Translations under genes and position numbers: made by a program
NCBI GenBank assembly: GCA_023436145.1
Contig: JAEZKP010000071.1
Span: 52,451 to 116,450, forward strand
Length of the DNA stretch: 64,000 bases
From: Fibrobacterota bacterium
GTDB taxonomy: Bacteria > Fibrobacterota > Chitinivibrionia > Chitinivibrionales > Chitinispirillaceae
Reading direction: 5' to 3'
The notes under the pieces: generated by a model
Seen by the model: the letters and a program-made list of their open reading frames with translations, nothing else
Databases searched by the model: none
Told to the model about the DNA's origin: nothing
Shown: in pieces, positions 1-8,482 of the stretch
Layout: each line of letters starts with the position of its first letter
Position numbering within the stretch: position 1 is the first letter of the stretch

Positions 1-850
1 ATACCTGATGAGTAAACCAGGTTATCTGCCTCTTGGCATATCTTCTACTATTCCGCTGAATAAGGGCAACCGCTTCAGACAAAGAACTCTCTCCCTTAAA
101 ACAAGAAAACAATTCCTTATAACCCACACACTGCAACCCCGCCGATCGCTCATGATATCCCTGTGCGACCAACTGATGAAACTCTTCCCAAAGCCCATCA
201 TTAATCATTTCCATCACCCGATTATTTATCCGCTCATATAACATGTTTCGCTCACAGGTGAGTTTAACTACTTTAAATTCCAGGTCATCGGCAACCTTTT
301 TTACTGTCCGCATCTTAGAAAACGGGATACCAGTCTGAAGAAACACAGTTAACGCGCGCACGATCCTTTGTAAATCATTAGGATGAATTCTGGATGCGGA
401 ATCCGGATCTTTTTCACAAAGTTGATTGTACAAAAAGGAGACCCCCTGGTTCTGAGCATCACTCATCAATTTTTCTCTTATGACCAGATCAGAATCCAGC
501 GGAGCGGTAATTCCCTCGCTCAAACATTTAAAATAGAGCCCGGTCCCTCCACAAATCAGAACCGTTTTCCCACATGCCGCCCTGTCCCTTATAATCCTTA
601 ATGCATCTTCAGTAAAACCAAACGCCGAATAACTCTCAGAAGGATCTAAAATGTCTATAAGCCAATGCCTGACCCTTTCCATTTGACAAGGGGCTGGTTT
701 GGCTGTACCGATATTCATCTTCCGGTACACCTGACGGGAATCACAGGAGAGTATCTCCCAGTTAAGTTTCTCTGCAATCTCCAGGGCTATGGCACTCTTT
801 CCAACTGCAGTCGGCCCCAGTATCACTGGCACTCTTATTTTACTCTTCAT
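1..850 (-). CDS. miaA: tRNA dimethylallyltransferase MiaA (3' end outside window)
   Basis: The minus strand reads from an ATG at 850 leftward without a stop to the window edge, giving about 283 residues; the family is usually around 300, so only the last few tens of residues are missing. The product transfers a dimethylallyl group to N6 of A37 in tRNAs that read U-starting codons. Visible family marks are the N-terminal P-loop GPTAVGKS, the DSRQVYR segment that follows, the GTAKP motif, the GGTGLY motif near residue 105, and C-terminal blocks resembling VGYKE and QRNSRRYAKRQ. It is divergent from the deacetylase-like gene at 940, with about 90 bp of AT-rich DNA between them that must hold both promoters. 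The identification is secure; the true C-terminus cannot be seen. Confidence 0.95.
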   Translation of the reverse strand, partial: MKSKIRVPVILGPTAVGKSAIALEIAEKLNWEILSCDSRQVYRKMNIGTAKPAPCQMERVRHWLIDILDPSESYSAFGFTEDALRIIRDRAACGKTVLICGGTGLYFKCLSEGITAPLDSDLVIREKLMSDAQNQGVSFLYNQLCEKDPDSASRIHPNDLQRIVRALTVFLQTGIPFSKMRTVKKVADDLEFKVVKLTCERNMLYERINNRVMEMINDGLWEEFHQLVAQGYHERSAGLQCVGYKELFSCFKGESSLSEAVALIQRNSRRYAKRQITWFTHQV

Positions 851-939
851 GATAACTATTCTATCTGACTTGCCACAACCATTCGAAAATGGCTATTTTA
901 GTGCATTAATTTATTAACTTCTTATTTATAGAAAAAACA

Positions 940-2091
940 ATGCGGCAACGACTCATATTGACCCTTTTTACGATCATTTTTGTTCTCCTGCTGATCGCTA
1001 TTGCAATACGTTCCGGGATTTTTAAATCTGCCTTAAACATTCCAGGTATAAAAAACACCGCTCAAAGCTCACAAACTACCGAAAATAGCCACTCTTTTGA
1101 AACAACTCTTATCCGATGCCTTGAGGATCTGGAAGTTCCAAAGTCACAGATACCCAAAAACCTCTCTCCCACAGATTCCCTTTTAAATCTCAAAATTTCT
1201 GTTCCCAAAGGAAAACCAATGGAGTGGGTGATCTGGTTCATCTCTTCCACTCTTTCATCTGCCGGATATCATCTCCAAGACTGTAGCTTTGAATCTGAAA
1301 GAAAAGGTGCGTATCTGCATCTTACCTCCACTCAGAAAAAAAATCTTCCTGAATTACAAATAAAAATATCCCGTTCCTCCATTTTTTTCAGTCAAACAGC
1401 CAAAATGGCAATTCTGGTTGAAGATTTTGGGTTCAAGGCAGATGAAACCACAGTTCGATTTCTCTCTTTTCCAGAGCCAGTAACTGTTTCCATGGTCAGC
1501 TCACGACGTCTCTCCACATGGACCGCTCAAATCGCCAATGAATATAAGAAAGAGATTTTAATAATGCTCCCAATGGAGCCCCTTCCGAAATCATTCTCCC
1601 GATACGATCAATCCCAAATTAAAATCCATTATCCGGAAGAGAAAATTAAAACTATTATCAAAGAGGCAACTGATGCAATACCAAGTTTTGCCGGATTCTG
1701 CAATTTCTACGGCAATAGGGTGTTGGAAGATTCCAGAGTTATGAAAATTGTTTTTAATGAGATTCAAAAACACCACGGCTATTTTGTGATCACCTCCGAA
1801 AGTAAAAAATCTATGGCTGAAACTATTGCCAGAAAAATGAAACTTCCCTATCAGAAAATCGATTACACCATAAATGCAGATAATTCTGCTTCCACTATCT
1901 CCGATTCACTTCGCTACTGTGCAGTATTAGCTCAAAAAACCGGAAGTGTTCTTATCAGAGGACGCGCTTCGGATTCTTTTATAACCGCACTTCACAACAC
2001 CCTTCCCCAGCTTAAACAAAACGGAATACAACTAGTTTACGTTTCCGAAATATTAAACCATCCCGGTGAAGGGCAATTGCTTACAGATTAA
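940..2091 (+). CDS. Divergent polysaccharide deacetylase (YibQ-like), membrane-anchored
   Basis: 383 residues. An N-terminal hydrophobic segment (about 4-25) suggests a signal anchor, placing the rest in the periplasm. The C-terminal half (about 165-375) matches the divergent polysaccharide deacetylase family (PF04748, E. coli YibQ): the 'ILVEDFGF' strand-loop, an 'ILIMLPMEP' block and the late 'ITSESKKSMAETIARKMKLPYQKID' region are typical. The family has the NodB-like barrel fold, but its substrate is not well established; a role in envelope or peptidoglycan turnover is commonly assumed. The start codon at 940 has no convincing Shine-Dalgarno sequence. The gene is followed after 60 bp by pdxJ on the same strand, and co-transcription is possible. 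Family assignment is confident, function is not. Confidence 0.8.
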   Translation: MRQRLILTLFTIIFVLLLIAIAIRSGIFKSALNIPGIKNTAQSSQTTENSHSFETTLIRCLEDLEVPKSQIPKNLSPTDSLLNLKISVPKGKPMEWVIWFISSTLSSAGYHLQDCSFESERKGAYLHLTSTQKKNLPELQIKISRSSIFFSQTAKMAILVEDFGFKADETTVRFLSFPEPVTVSMVSSRRLSTWTAQIANEYKKEILIMLPMEPLPKSFSRYDQSQIKIHYPEEKIKTIIKEATDAIPSFAGFCNFYGNRVLEDSRVMKIVFNEIQKHHGYFVITSESKKSMAETIARKMKLPYQKIDYTINADNSASTISDSLRYCAVLAQKTGSVLIRGRASDSFITALHNTLPQLKQNGIQLVYVSEILNHPGEGQLLTD

Positions 2092-2151
2092 AAAAAATGT
2101 AAATTTTCATAAGATGATCTGAAAAAAAGTTCCTGTAACAGGAGGAAATAC

Positions 2152-2862
2152 ATGGCAACTCTCGGAGTAAACGTCGACCATATAGCAACAATCCGTCAAG
2201 CCCGCGGAGGAAATGATCCTGATCCGGTGCAGGCAGCAATTCTGGCAGAACTGGCCGGAGCACATGGAATAACCGCCCATCTGCGGGAAGACCGCCGCCA
2301 TATACAGGACAGAGATATCTATATTTTAAAACAGGTCGTAAAAACCCATCTGAACCTTGAAATGGCACTTACTTCAGAAATAATGAAAATCGCTATCGAT
2401 GTACTGCCATCAATGGTAACTCTGGTTCCTGAAAAACGGGAAGAACGGACCACCGAAGGCGGCTTATCTGTACGGGAACATGAAAAAGAGCTGGCCAAAG
2501 CGATTGAAACCTTCCGCCATAACCACATCCTGGTAAGCCTTTTTATAACCCCGGATCTAAACGAAATCAAAGCCGCAAAAAGAGTCGGTGCCACTCATAT
2601 CGAACTCCACACAGGGGCCTATGCCAATGCCACTTCTGCAGGTGCACGATTTGAGGAGCTTGGAAGATTAAAGGATGCTGCTCTGGCTGCAAATAAGTTT
2701 GGGCTTCATGTAAATGCCGGACATGGTCTCAATTATCACAATGTCAGCCAGATCGCCCAGATCGATTTCATCGAAGAACTTAATATTGGTCACTCTATTA
2801 TATCGCGCGCTGCACTAACAGGAATAGATTCCGCAATCAGAGACATGCTGGCTTTGATTTGA
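2152..2862 (+). CDS. pdxJ: Pyridoxine 5'-phosphate synthase PdxJ
   Basis: 236 residues, the normal family length. The enzyme condenses 1-deoxyxylulose 5-phosphate with 3-amino-2-oxopropyl phosphate to make pyridoxine 5'-phosphate in the DXP-dependent vitamin B6 pathway. The N-terminus LGVNVDHIATIRQARGG and the 'HLREDRRHIQDRDI' block are nearly diagnostic, and the C-terminal 'GHGLNYHNV' and 'NIGHSIISRA' motifs form the phosphate-binding end of the TIM barrel. The start is fixed by a strong AGGAGG at 2140-2145, six bases before ATG. That Shine-Dalgarno lies in a small inverted repeat (TCCTGT, A, ACAGGA at 2131-2143), which might modulate translation, but the stem is short. PdxA is not in the window. 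Confidence 0.97.
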   Translation: MATLGVNVDHIATIRQARGGNDPDPVQAAILAELAGAHGITAHLREDRRHIQDRDIYILKQVVKTHLNLEMALTSEIMKIAIDVLPSMVTLVPEKREERTTEGGLSVREHEKELAKAIETFRHNHILVSLFITPDLNEIKAAKRVGATHIELHTGAYANATSAGARFEELGRLKDAALAANKFGLHVNAGHGLNYHNVSQIAQIDFIEELNIGHSIISRAALTGIDSAIRDMLALI

Positions 2863-3187
2863 GGTAATAACTCATCATTAACGTTTAGTATCCGGTTATA
2901 CTAAATAATCAAATGATGACCGTTTATAGGTTTATAGGTTTATAAATATTAAAAGACTTTTTTAATGTCTTTTAATTCATAATTTCTATTGTACACCACA
3001 TATGTTTTACGATTAGAACTTCTTTTCTTCTCTATCTCCTTTTACTTCAACACGTTAGAAGCAAGTTGCCCATATACCCCCTATTTTTTATATTTTTGCA
3101 TCAAGTTGAACTCGTCTTCAACTGCTACACACTAATAAAAAAGTTGTCAATTTTTCATGCATAAAGTATCGGGTGAGGTGTACAATA
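2863..3187. other. Intergenic region before the GH8 gene
   Basis: 325 bp of AT-rich DNA. It holds the hairpin at 2948-2976 described separately and short direct repeats of GGTTTATA around 2928-2943. The promoter of the GH8 gene is expected in the 3' part, but I see no convincing paired -35/-10 boxes. No coding signal was found. Confidence 0.5.
2948..2976 (+). terminator. Possible terminator hairpin downstream of pdxJ
   Basis: A perfect 10-bp inverted repeat, ATTAAAAGAC at 2948-2957 and GTCTTTTAAT at 2967-2976, with a 9-base loop. It lies about 85 bp after the pdxJ stop. The stem is AT-rich and is not followed by a clean T run, so it would be a weak intrinsic terminator; it could equally be an operator. 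Confidence 0.35.
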
Positions 3188-5611
3188 ATGAAACTCTGTT
3201 TTGTTAAAAAATTATTAATGTTTTTTCTGGTTGTTTTCTGTAATGTGAATGTTTCAGCCACACTGCTGCCTTTCCCCTCCCCGCTGCCCAAAGTAGACAC
3301 TCCCTACGACTCCATACTGCTTAAAACATGGCAGGGTATTAAAAAGAGGAATGTCGATCCATACGAAATTAAATTGATCCACAGGCCCTACTCTGAATCA
3401 CCAGGAGATGCTGTTTCTGAAGGTATCGGTTATGGTATGATCCTGGCGTTATATAGCAATGATCAGAAATATTTCGACATGATCTGGGATGCCGGAGAAG
3501 CCCATCTCTATGACAGTGAGAATCAACGGTATAACTGGAGAATTCATCCTGACAAAAGAGTAGAAGTGGGTGCAGCAACCGATGCCGAACAGGATATCGC
3601 CTTATGCCTGATCTTTGCAGATCAGTTAGTCAAGAAAAACATCTGGACCGCGCACACCAGCCCTAAGGGAGCGACCTACGCTCAACGGGCCAACACCCTT
3701 ATCAACAACATCTGGAACACCATGGTTCAGGATGGCAAATATCTCAGGCCCGGAGACTCCTGGGGTGGTAAAGACCTGCTTAATCCAGGATATTTTTCTC
3801 CAGCATTTTATCGGGTGTATGATGAGTTTGAAGAACAGGACCATAACTGGAAAGGCCTGATCGATGAGTGCTATAATATCGTCTCCAGGTCGGGTGGTTA
3901 TGATAAAGGACTGATTCCCGATTTCACCAATTCTGAAGGTAATCCGGTAGCAGCGGGTTATAACACCTACGCCGAAAGTAAACACCTCTATAAAGATGCC
4001 ATCCGTATTTACTGGAGACTGGGAACCGATTATCTCTGGTATGGAGAACCACGAGCTAAAGCATTTCTGAAAAACGCGATAGATTTTCTGGGTACACCTG
4101 AAAAAGCCAATTTCTTTCAGATGGATGGTAATGTTGTCCCTGCGGCCGATTCATTCACTTTAGGAAACGATGTCCCTCGTCCTCGTGCCGAGCACAGCCA
4201 CCTTACAGTTGGAATGTGGGCTTGTGCCGCAATTGCAGCTGGAGATTCTGCCCAGGCCCAGGCTTTCAGCGATGAACTTCTGAACTATTATGAACCGGGT
4301 GCAGATTACTGGGGAAAGTCATCCGATCCCAACAATGAAGATACACTTCATAATGAAATGTATTTCGATCAGTTCCTGGCCTGGTTTGGTGCATCGATGC
4401 TCTCCGGTGTATTTACCAATTTATGGGATGATTTAAAAGACCCGGACCCGTTCACTGCTTTGGACTGGAAAACACAACCCAGCTTTTCTACACGAGACCT
4501 TAACGCTTCTGTTGCTCCGTTTACTATTAATGGGATTTTCAATAAATATGCCCGCTGGAACGTTGATTTAACTCACATCGACAGCTCAGACAGCAGAGTA
4601 TATTCCGGTGCCGGTGAAACTCTGTTTGTCAGTTGGAACGGTCTCTCCTCAAATGGTTCTGTAATGAAACAGGGGTGGTATAACGTAAAAATAACTGCCA
4701 AAGGCCTCTCTACACCCGTTAATTACAAAGTCTGGCTGGGAAAATCTTTCGATCTGATGGAAAACAATAAACTTATTGTTGATGATTTCAGGGATGATGA
4801 TCTAAACCCGTTTATTGGAAATGTCTGGCAGAGTTATCTGGATAGCCATGAAGGAAAAAGCGGAAAGTCCAGTGTTAAAGAGCTGGCTGTAAAATCGGTC
4901 GATGGCAAAAAATGGATCGTTTGGTCTTATAAACTTGATCAGGGTAATCTGGGTTTCGATCCCTATGCTGCACTGGAATGGAACTGCGCCACCACCGAAG
5001 GAAATCTCGACCTCACAGGCATCGACACCCTGATTTTTACTGCAAAATCAATCGAACCTCTGGGTGTGTCGGTACAAATAATAACCTCTGATGTTGGTGA
5101 TCATAATTTCCACGAAGACTCGCTTTACCTCTCAGCTACTGCAACCGAATTTAAGCTGCCTATATGCGGTTTCAAACCAAGATTTGGTGGGGAAAATCAA
5201 CTGAATCTGTCCAAAGCCACCGCTATCCGCTTTCAAGTTCAGCTTCCCAGTGGCAATGAAAACGCGATTATGCTAAGTAAATTTTGTATTACTGGAAACC
5301 TGGATAAAATTTACACTGCCCCTCCAGAATACATTCCGATGTCAGCGAAACCGACCGGCCATCCCAAAAATGTTAAATTAAATATCACCTGCTCCTTCTC
5401 TAAAAATGGATTCTTATTTTCGATTCCGAATCATATTAAATGCCACTCCATCACCATTCTGGATATGACCGGAAAAGTCATTACACATACCAGAGTCAAT
5501 CGTAAAACTGCAATCGTTCCGGTTAGCGGTATTAAGACAAACAAAATATATTTAGCTCAAATTAAGCTGGAGAATGGTACATCGGTTATTCCATTGACTA
5601 TGATTCGTTAA
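3188..5611 (+). CDS. Secreted glycoside hydrolase family 8 enzyme with C-terminal CBM-like and tail modules
   Basis: 807 residues from the ATG at 3188, chosen because GAGGTG at 3175-3180 is a well-spaced ribosome site. A signal peptide occupies about residues 1-24. Residues 40-420 are a GH8 (alpha/alpha)6-barrel domain: the SEG motif at 77-79 puts the likely general acid at Glu78, and the 'AATDAEQDIA' signature places the conserved Asp at 132. GH8 members cleave beta-1,4 glucans, mixed-linkage glucan, xylan or chitosan; which applies cannot be read here. Next come an Ig-like segment (about 440-525), a jelly-roll region with the 'VDDFRDDDLNPFIGNVWQSY' opening seen in CBM11-like domains (about 535-700), and a C-terminal tail with 'ITILDMTGKVITHTRV' like those of FCB-group secreted proteins. 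Probably a surface or extracellular glycanase. A transmembrane AraC regulator with a possible sugar-binding domain lies 28 kb away. Confidence 0.9.
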   Translation: MKLCFVKKLLMFFLVVFCNVNVSATLLPFPSPLPKVDTPYDSILLKTWQGIKKRNVDPYEIKLIHRPYSESPGDAVSEGIGYGMILALYSNDQKYFDMIWDAGEAHLYDSENQRYNWRIHPDKRVEVGAATDAEQDIALCLIFADQLVKKNIWTAHTSPKGATYAQRANTLINNIWNTMVQDGKYLRPGDSWGGKDLLNPGYFSPAFYRVYDEFEEQDHNWKGLIDECYNIVSRSGGYDKGLIPDFTNSEGNPVAAGYNTYAESKHLYKDAIRIYWRLGTDYLWYGEPRAKAFLKNAIDFLGTPEKANFFQMDGNVVPAADSFTLGNDVPRPRAEHSHLTVGMWACAAIAAGDSAQAQAFSDELLNYYEPGADYWGKSSDPNNEDTLHNEMYFDQFLAWFGASMLSGVFTNLWDDLKDPDPFTALDWKTQPSFSTRDLNASVAPFTINGIFNKYARWNVDLTHIDSSDSRVYSGAGETLFVSWNGLSSNGSVMKQGWYNVKITAKGLSTPVNYKVWLGKSFDLMENNKLIVDDFRDDDLNPFIGNVWQSYLDSHEGKSGKSSVKELAVKSVDGKKWIVWSYKLDQGNLGFDPYAALEWNCATTEGNLDLTGIDTLIFTAKSIEPLGVSVQIITSDVGDHNFHEDSLYLSATATEFKLPICGFKPRFGGENQLNLSKATAIRFQVQLPSGNENAIMLSKFCITGNLDKIYTAPPEYIPMSAKPTGHPKNVKLNITCSFSKNGFLFSIPNHIKCHSITILDMTGKVITHTRVNRKTAIVPVSGIKTNKIYLAQIKLENGTSVIPLTMIR

Positions 5612-5626
5612 GTAGCTTATATATTG

Positions 5627-5680
5627 TTCCTGTTCAAAAGACAAATCTAACATGCCCGAGTTGTTTTATCGGGCATTCAT
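5627..5680. repeat. Hairpin repeat element, copy A
   Basis: This element starts with TTCCTGTTCAAAA (5627-5639), and about 12 bp later carries ATGCCCGA (5652-5659) and TCGGGCAT (5669-5676), a perfect 8-bp stem around a GTTGTTTTA loop. It is the first of two similar copies (second at 5774-5830). It follows the GH8 stop by about 15 bp and may act as its terminator, although no T run follows. Confidence 0.6.
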
Positions 5681-5773
5681 CCGCATAAAATAAAAGAGAT
5701 GATTCACACAGAAACTTTTTGCCGACTTCACTTCCCCAGGTCAGGTTTCTGGTGTATTTTTGAATTAATTGGT

Positions 5774-5830
5774 TTCCTGTTCAAAATGCTCTAAATCCGT
5801 CATGCCCGGGTTGTTTTATCGGACATCCAT
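5774..5830. repeat. Hairpin repeat element, copy B
   Basis: It repeats the layout of copy A: TTCCTGTTCAAAA at 5774-5786, then ATGCCCG (5802-5808), a GGTTGTTTTAT loop and CGGACAT (5820-5826). One stem position is a C-A mismatch, so this copy is decayed relative to copy A. The two copies share the leader and hairpin but differ in the intervening bases, pointing to duplication of a defined unit rather than chance. Confidence 0.6.
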
Positions 5831-5865
5831 TCTAAATCAATTTTTCGGGTTGGAACACATCACAA

Positions 5866-6633
5866 ATGTCTTTGGGATATACAGACTGCCAGATGAAATT
5901 ACGCAGAATCATAAAACACCTATCTAAAGATCAGTTGCTGAAAGTCAGATCAATCAGGTACAAGGGAGAAAAATATCACTGTCCACTTTGCAATTTTTCA
6001 GCCTCCCAATTTTTAGGTTCTCCTGACGGCGAGCGTACAAATGTCCGCTGCCCCAGATGCAGTTCGCTGGAAAGACATCGGGCGCAATGGATTTTTGCTT
6101 TGAGTGAATTGGAACATTCTGGTAACGATCACTTTTCAATTCTTCATTTTTCCCCGGAATTCTGTTTGAGCAGTAAATTTTTCAAAATTAAAGGCTGCGA
6201 TTATAAAACCGCCTGTTTTTCAAGTACAACTACTGATTATATTATTGACATTCAAAATATCAGACTCGATTCCGAATCCTTTGATTTTATCATTTGCAAT
6301 CATATTTTAGAACACGTTGAAAATGACCGGCTTGCCATGTCAGAGCTCTGCAGGATCTTAAAACCGGGTGGAAAAGCTTTTATTCAGGTGCCGCTGGATA
6401 ATGACATGGAGAAAACCATAGAAGATTCCTCCATAAAGGAACCAATGGAACGTGCCAGGATTTTTGGCCAGGAAGACCACTTGCGTCTTTACGGCAGAGA
6501 CATTGTCAGCAGGCTTTCCGATTCAGGTTTCATGGTAAACTATATTGAATACTGGAAACAGTATCCGGTGGAAAAACTGAATTATTATTGCTTAGGTGAA
6601 TCTGAACCGGTTATCATTTGTCAGAAATCATGA
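5866..6633 (+). CDS. SAM-dependent class I methyltransferase with N-terminal zinc ribbon
   Basis: 255 residues from 5866; an ATG at 5893 (MKLRRI...) is an equally good start because neither has a clear ribosome site. Cys39, Cys42, Cys62 and Cys65 form a CPLC...CPRC zinc-ribbon. The rest is a Methyltransf_11-type Rossmann domain, best seen at 'FDFIICNHILEHVENDR' followed by 'ELCRILKPGGKAFIQVP', the post-I and motif IV/V blocks. The canonical GxGxG motif I is not recognisable; in its place is 'ILHFSPE', as in other members of this zinc-ribbon subgroup often found in glycan or LPS clusters. The substrate is unknown. It stands alone between the hairpin repeats and the heptanucleotide array. Confidence 0.75.
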   Translation: MSLGYTDCQMKLRRIIKHLSKDQLLKVRSIRYKGEKYHCPLCNFSASQFLGSPDGERTNVRCPRCSSLERHRAQWIFALSELEHSGNDHFSILHFSPEFCLSSKFFKIKGCDYKTACFSSTTTDYIIDIQNIRLDSESFDFIICNHILEHVENDRLAMSELCRILKPGGKAFIQVPLDNDMEKTIEDSSIKEPMERARIFGQEDHLRLYGRDIVSRLSDSGFMVNYIEYWKQYPVEKLNYYCLGESEPVIICQKS

Positions 6634-6684
6634 TTAAAGGCTTTTGTCTGCGCCTCACTTCGATATTAATGGTTTGACATTTTA

Positions 6685-6941
6685 TTTCGATATTCGATAT
6701 TCGGTATTCTGTATTCGGTTTTTCAGTATTCAGTATTCGGTATTCGGTTTTCTGTTTTCGGTATTCGGTATTCGATATTCGACATTCGGTATTCGGTATT
6801 CGATATTCGATATTCGATATTCGATATTCGGTTTTCGGTTTTCGGTATTCGGTTTTCGATATTCGATATTCGATATTCAGTATTCGATATTCGATATTCG
6901 GTTTTCGGTTTTCGACATTCGGTATTCGGTATTCGGTATTT
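6685..6941. repeat. Degenerate heptanucleotide tandem array (TATTCGR)
   Basis: About 37 consecutive units of seven bases with consensus TATTCGA or TATTCGG. Common variants are TTTTCGG, CATTCGG, TATTCAG and TATTCTG, and one unit near 6718 is eight bases long. The TTC core is nearly invariant; changes concentrate at the second and the last two positions. Because seven is coprime with three, the array is open in several frames on both strands and encodes seven-residue repeats, but no start, ribosome site or codon bias supports translation. It fills most of the 565 bp between the methyltransferase and the DUF6448 gene; about 250 bp follow it with no further feature. Confidence 0.95.
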
Positions 6942-7198
6942 CTTCTCCGGCTTCTGCGTATTACACAAGTTCACTCCACTTCAATTCCTCAATTAAAATT
7001 AATATAGACCCGCAGCCCCGTATTATTTGTTAACACGGAAAGCATTAAATAATGAAAAAAATGCCAATTTTTCAAACTGCTATTCTTGTAGAACCACCAT
7101 TTATTTCATACTTTGTTGATCCGGATCAATTTTCTGACTCCTCGTATGGATTAAATTTATTAATACAATTTCATTTACCTGAACCAAAGGAGTTTACA

Positions 7199-7810
7199 AT
7201 GTCTATGTGTAAAAAATCCGTTTCCGCAATAGTGGTTTGTTTTTCCATTTTCTTTTATCCTGCATTGTCATTTGCACATTGCGATGCTCTTGATGGACCA
7301 GTTGCTAAGGATGCGCAGAAAGCTTTACAGGAAGGTTCTGTAGTCCCTGTTCTTAAATGGATCGATGCACAGCATGAGAATGAGATAAAGGATGTTTTTA
7401 ATAAGGTTAAGGAAGTAAGAAAGCAGGGAGGATATTCAAAGGAATTGGCTGATCTTCACTTTATGGAAACCCTGGTACGTTTGCATAGGGCTGGAGAAGG
7501 AGCTCCCTTTACAGGGATTAAACCGGAAGGACAGATCGCTCCTGTTGTAAAACTGTCAGACAAGGCCCTGCAGGAGAATGATATTGAAGCTCTGATACAA
7601 AAACTCAACCATCACTTTACATCTTCGATCAGGGAATGGTACAAGAAAGTCGTTGATGCGAAAAAAATGGCTGAAACAAGTCCACAGCATGGACGTAGTT
7701 ATGTCAAAGCATACGTTGAGTATACGCATAATATTGAAAGATTGCATGAGATTATAACGTCAACAGGTGAGCATCATCCTGCAGCAGCTCATAAAAATCA
7801 TTCACATTGA
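7199..7810 (+). CDS. Secreted DUF6448 family protein with His-rich C-terminus
   Basis: 203 residues. ATG at 7199 was chosen over the upstream ATG at 7052 because AAAGGAG sits just before it and it begins directly with a signal peptide (basic MCKK, hydrophobic core, cleavage near 'SFA-HC'). The mature start 'HCDALDGPVAKDAQKALQEG' is the hallmark of DUF6448. The family is of unknown function and mostly helical. The C-terminus ends in 'GEHHPAAAHKNHSH', a histidine cluster that could bind metal; this is inference. It is monocistronic, with an intergenic region of 384 bp following. Confidence 0.75.
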   Translation: MSMCKKSVSAIVVCFSIFFYPALSFAHCDALDGPVAKDAQKALQEGSVVPVLKWIDAQHENEIKDVFNKVKEVRKQGGYSKELADLHFMETLVRLHRAGEGAPFTGIKPEGQIAPVVKLSDKALQENDIEALIQKLNHHFTSSIREWYKKVVDAKKMAETSPQHGRSYVKAYVEYTHNIERLHEIITSTGEHHPAAAHKNHSH

Positions 7811-8194
7811 GGAACACAATATGGCAGCCTGGAAATGTGTGCTATCAGGCAGCGTTTTCGGGCTTTTCACCAGATTTTTATTTTATCTGCTATAGAAGAA
7901 CATTTCCAGTCTTCTGAAAGTCTCTGCATACTACGCTAATTTATTTCCAAACCAACCTGTAAGGCTGATTTATTCCAGCGAAAGGCAACGCCCTGGTAAT
8001 TGGAAGGGATATAAATTCATAAAGCACTGAAGGTGCGCACTTCAATATCATCAGGTGCTCGGTAAAGTAATGGTGGCAATGACCTATATTGTGTGGATTA
8101 ACTAATATATCTCATCATCTGACAAACCTTTCCCCCAGTCAGATTTCTACTGATAAGACCTGCTTCAATATTATTAGTTTGACAATAATTGACC
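7811..8194. other. Non-coding interval, possible sequence debris
   Basis: 384 bp between the DUF6448 stop and the antitoxin stop. A tiny ORF at 7821 (24 codons, preceded by GAGGA) is too short to support. The minus strand around 7930-8060 has short protein-like stretches interrupted by stops, as in decayed genes, but I do not recognise the parent. No hairpin terminator with a T run was seen. Confidence 0.35.
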
Positions 8195-8482
8195 TTAGAC
8201 CAACTCAACCTTCAATTTCTTGCCAAGAGCAATTGCTGCCTTATTTAATGTTGCTAATGTCAAAGATTCGTTGTCAAGCTGAAGAAGTCGATCAACTGCA
8301 GATCTGCTCGTGTGCATTCTTTTTGCAAGAGTTGTTTTGGTTAAATGTTTTTTTGCCATTTCCTTTTTAATCTGAAATGCAATAACCTTTTTTATCGAAT
8401 TTACTTCTATTTCTTCTCTTATTCCTTCTTCATCCAGGAATTCATCGAAGTTTGACCCGATATATTGATTTTTCATTTTCAT
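8195..8482 (-). CDS. XRE-family antitoxin (HigA type)
   Basis: 95 residues from the ATG at 8482, which overlaps the toxin stop as ATGA. That overlap and the lack of a ribosome site upstream make it the preferred start over the longer reading to 8521. Residues about 40-90 are a Cro/C1 helix-turn-helix: 'LTKTTLAKRMHTSRSAVDRLL' followed by 'LTLATLNKAAIALGKKLKVEL', the arrangement seen in HigA-like antitoxins that partner RelE/HigB-type toxins. It should neutralise the upstream-encoded toxin and, with it, bind the palindrome at 8851-8866. Toxin-first order is typical of higBA loci. Confidence is high for the family, moderate for activity. Confidence 0.85.
   Translation of the reverse strand: MKMKNQYIGSNFDEFLDEEGIREEIEVNSIKKVIAFQIKKEMAKKHLTKTTLAKRMHTSRSAVDRLLQLDNESLTLATLNKAAIALGKKLKVELV

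Noticed and set aside
3173..3187. Earlier GTG start for the GH8 gene
   Set aside because: It would lie inside the ribosome site used by the ATG at 3188 and would add residues before the signal peptide.
6685..6941. CRISPR array
   Set aside because: Units are contiguous seven-mers with no spacers, and no cas genes are near.
6644..7033. Repeat-encoded ORFs on both strands (129 and 83 codons)
   Set aside because: They exist only because a seven-base repeat without stops is open in several frames; there is no ribosome site or typical composition.
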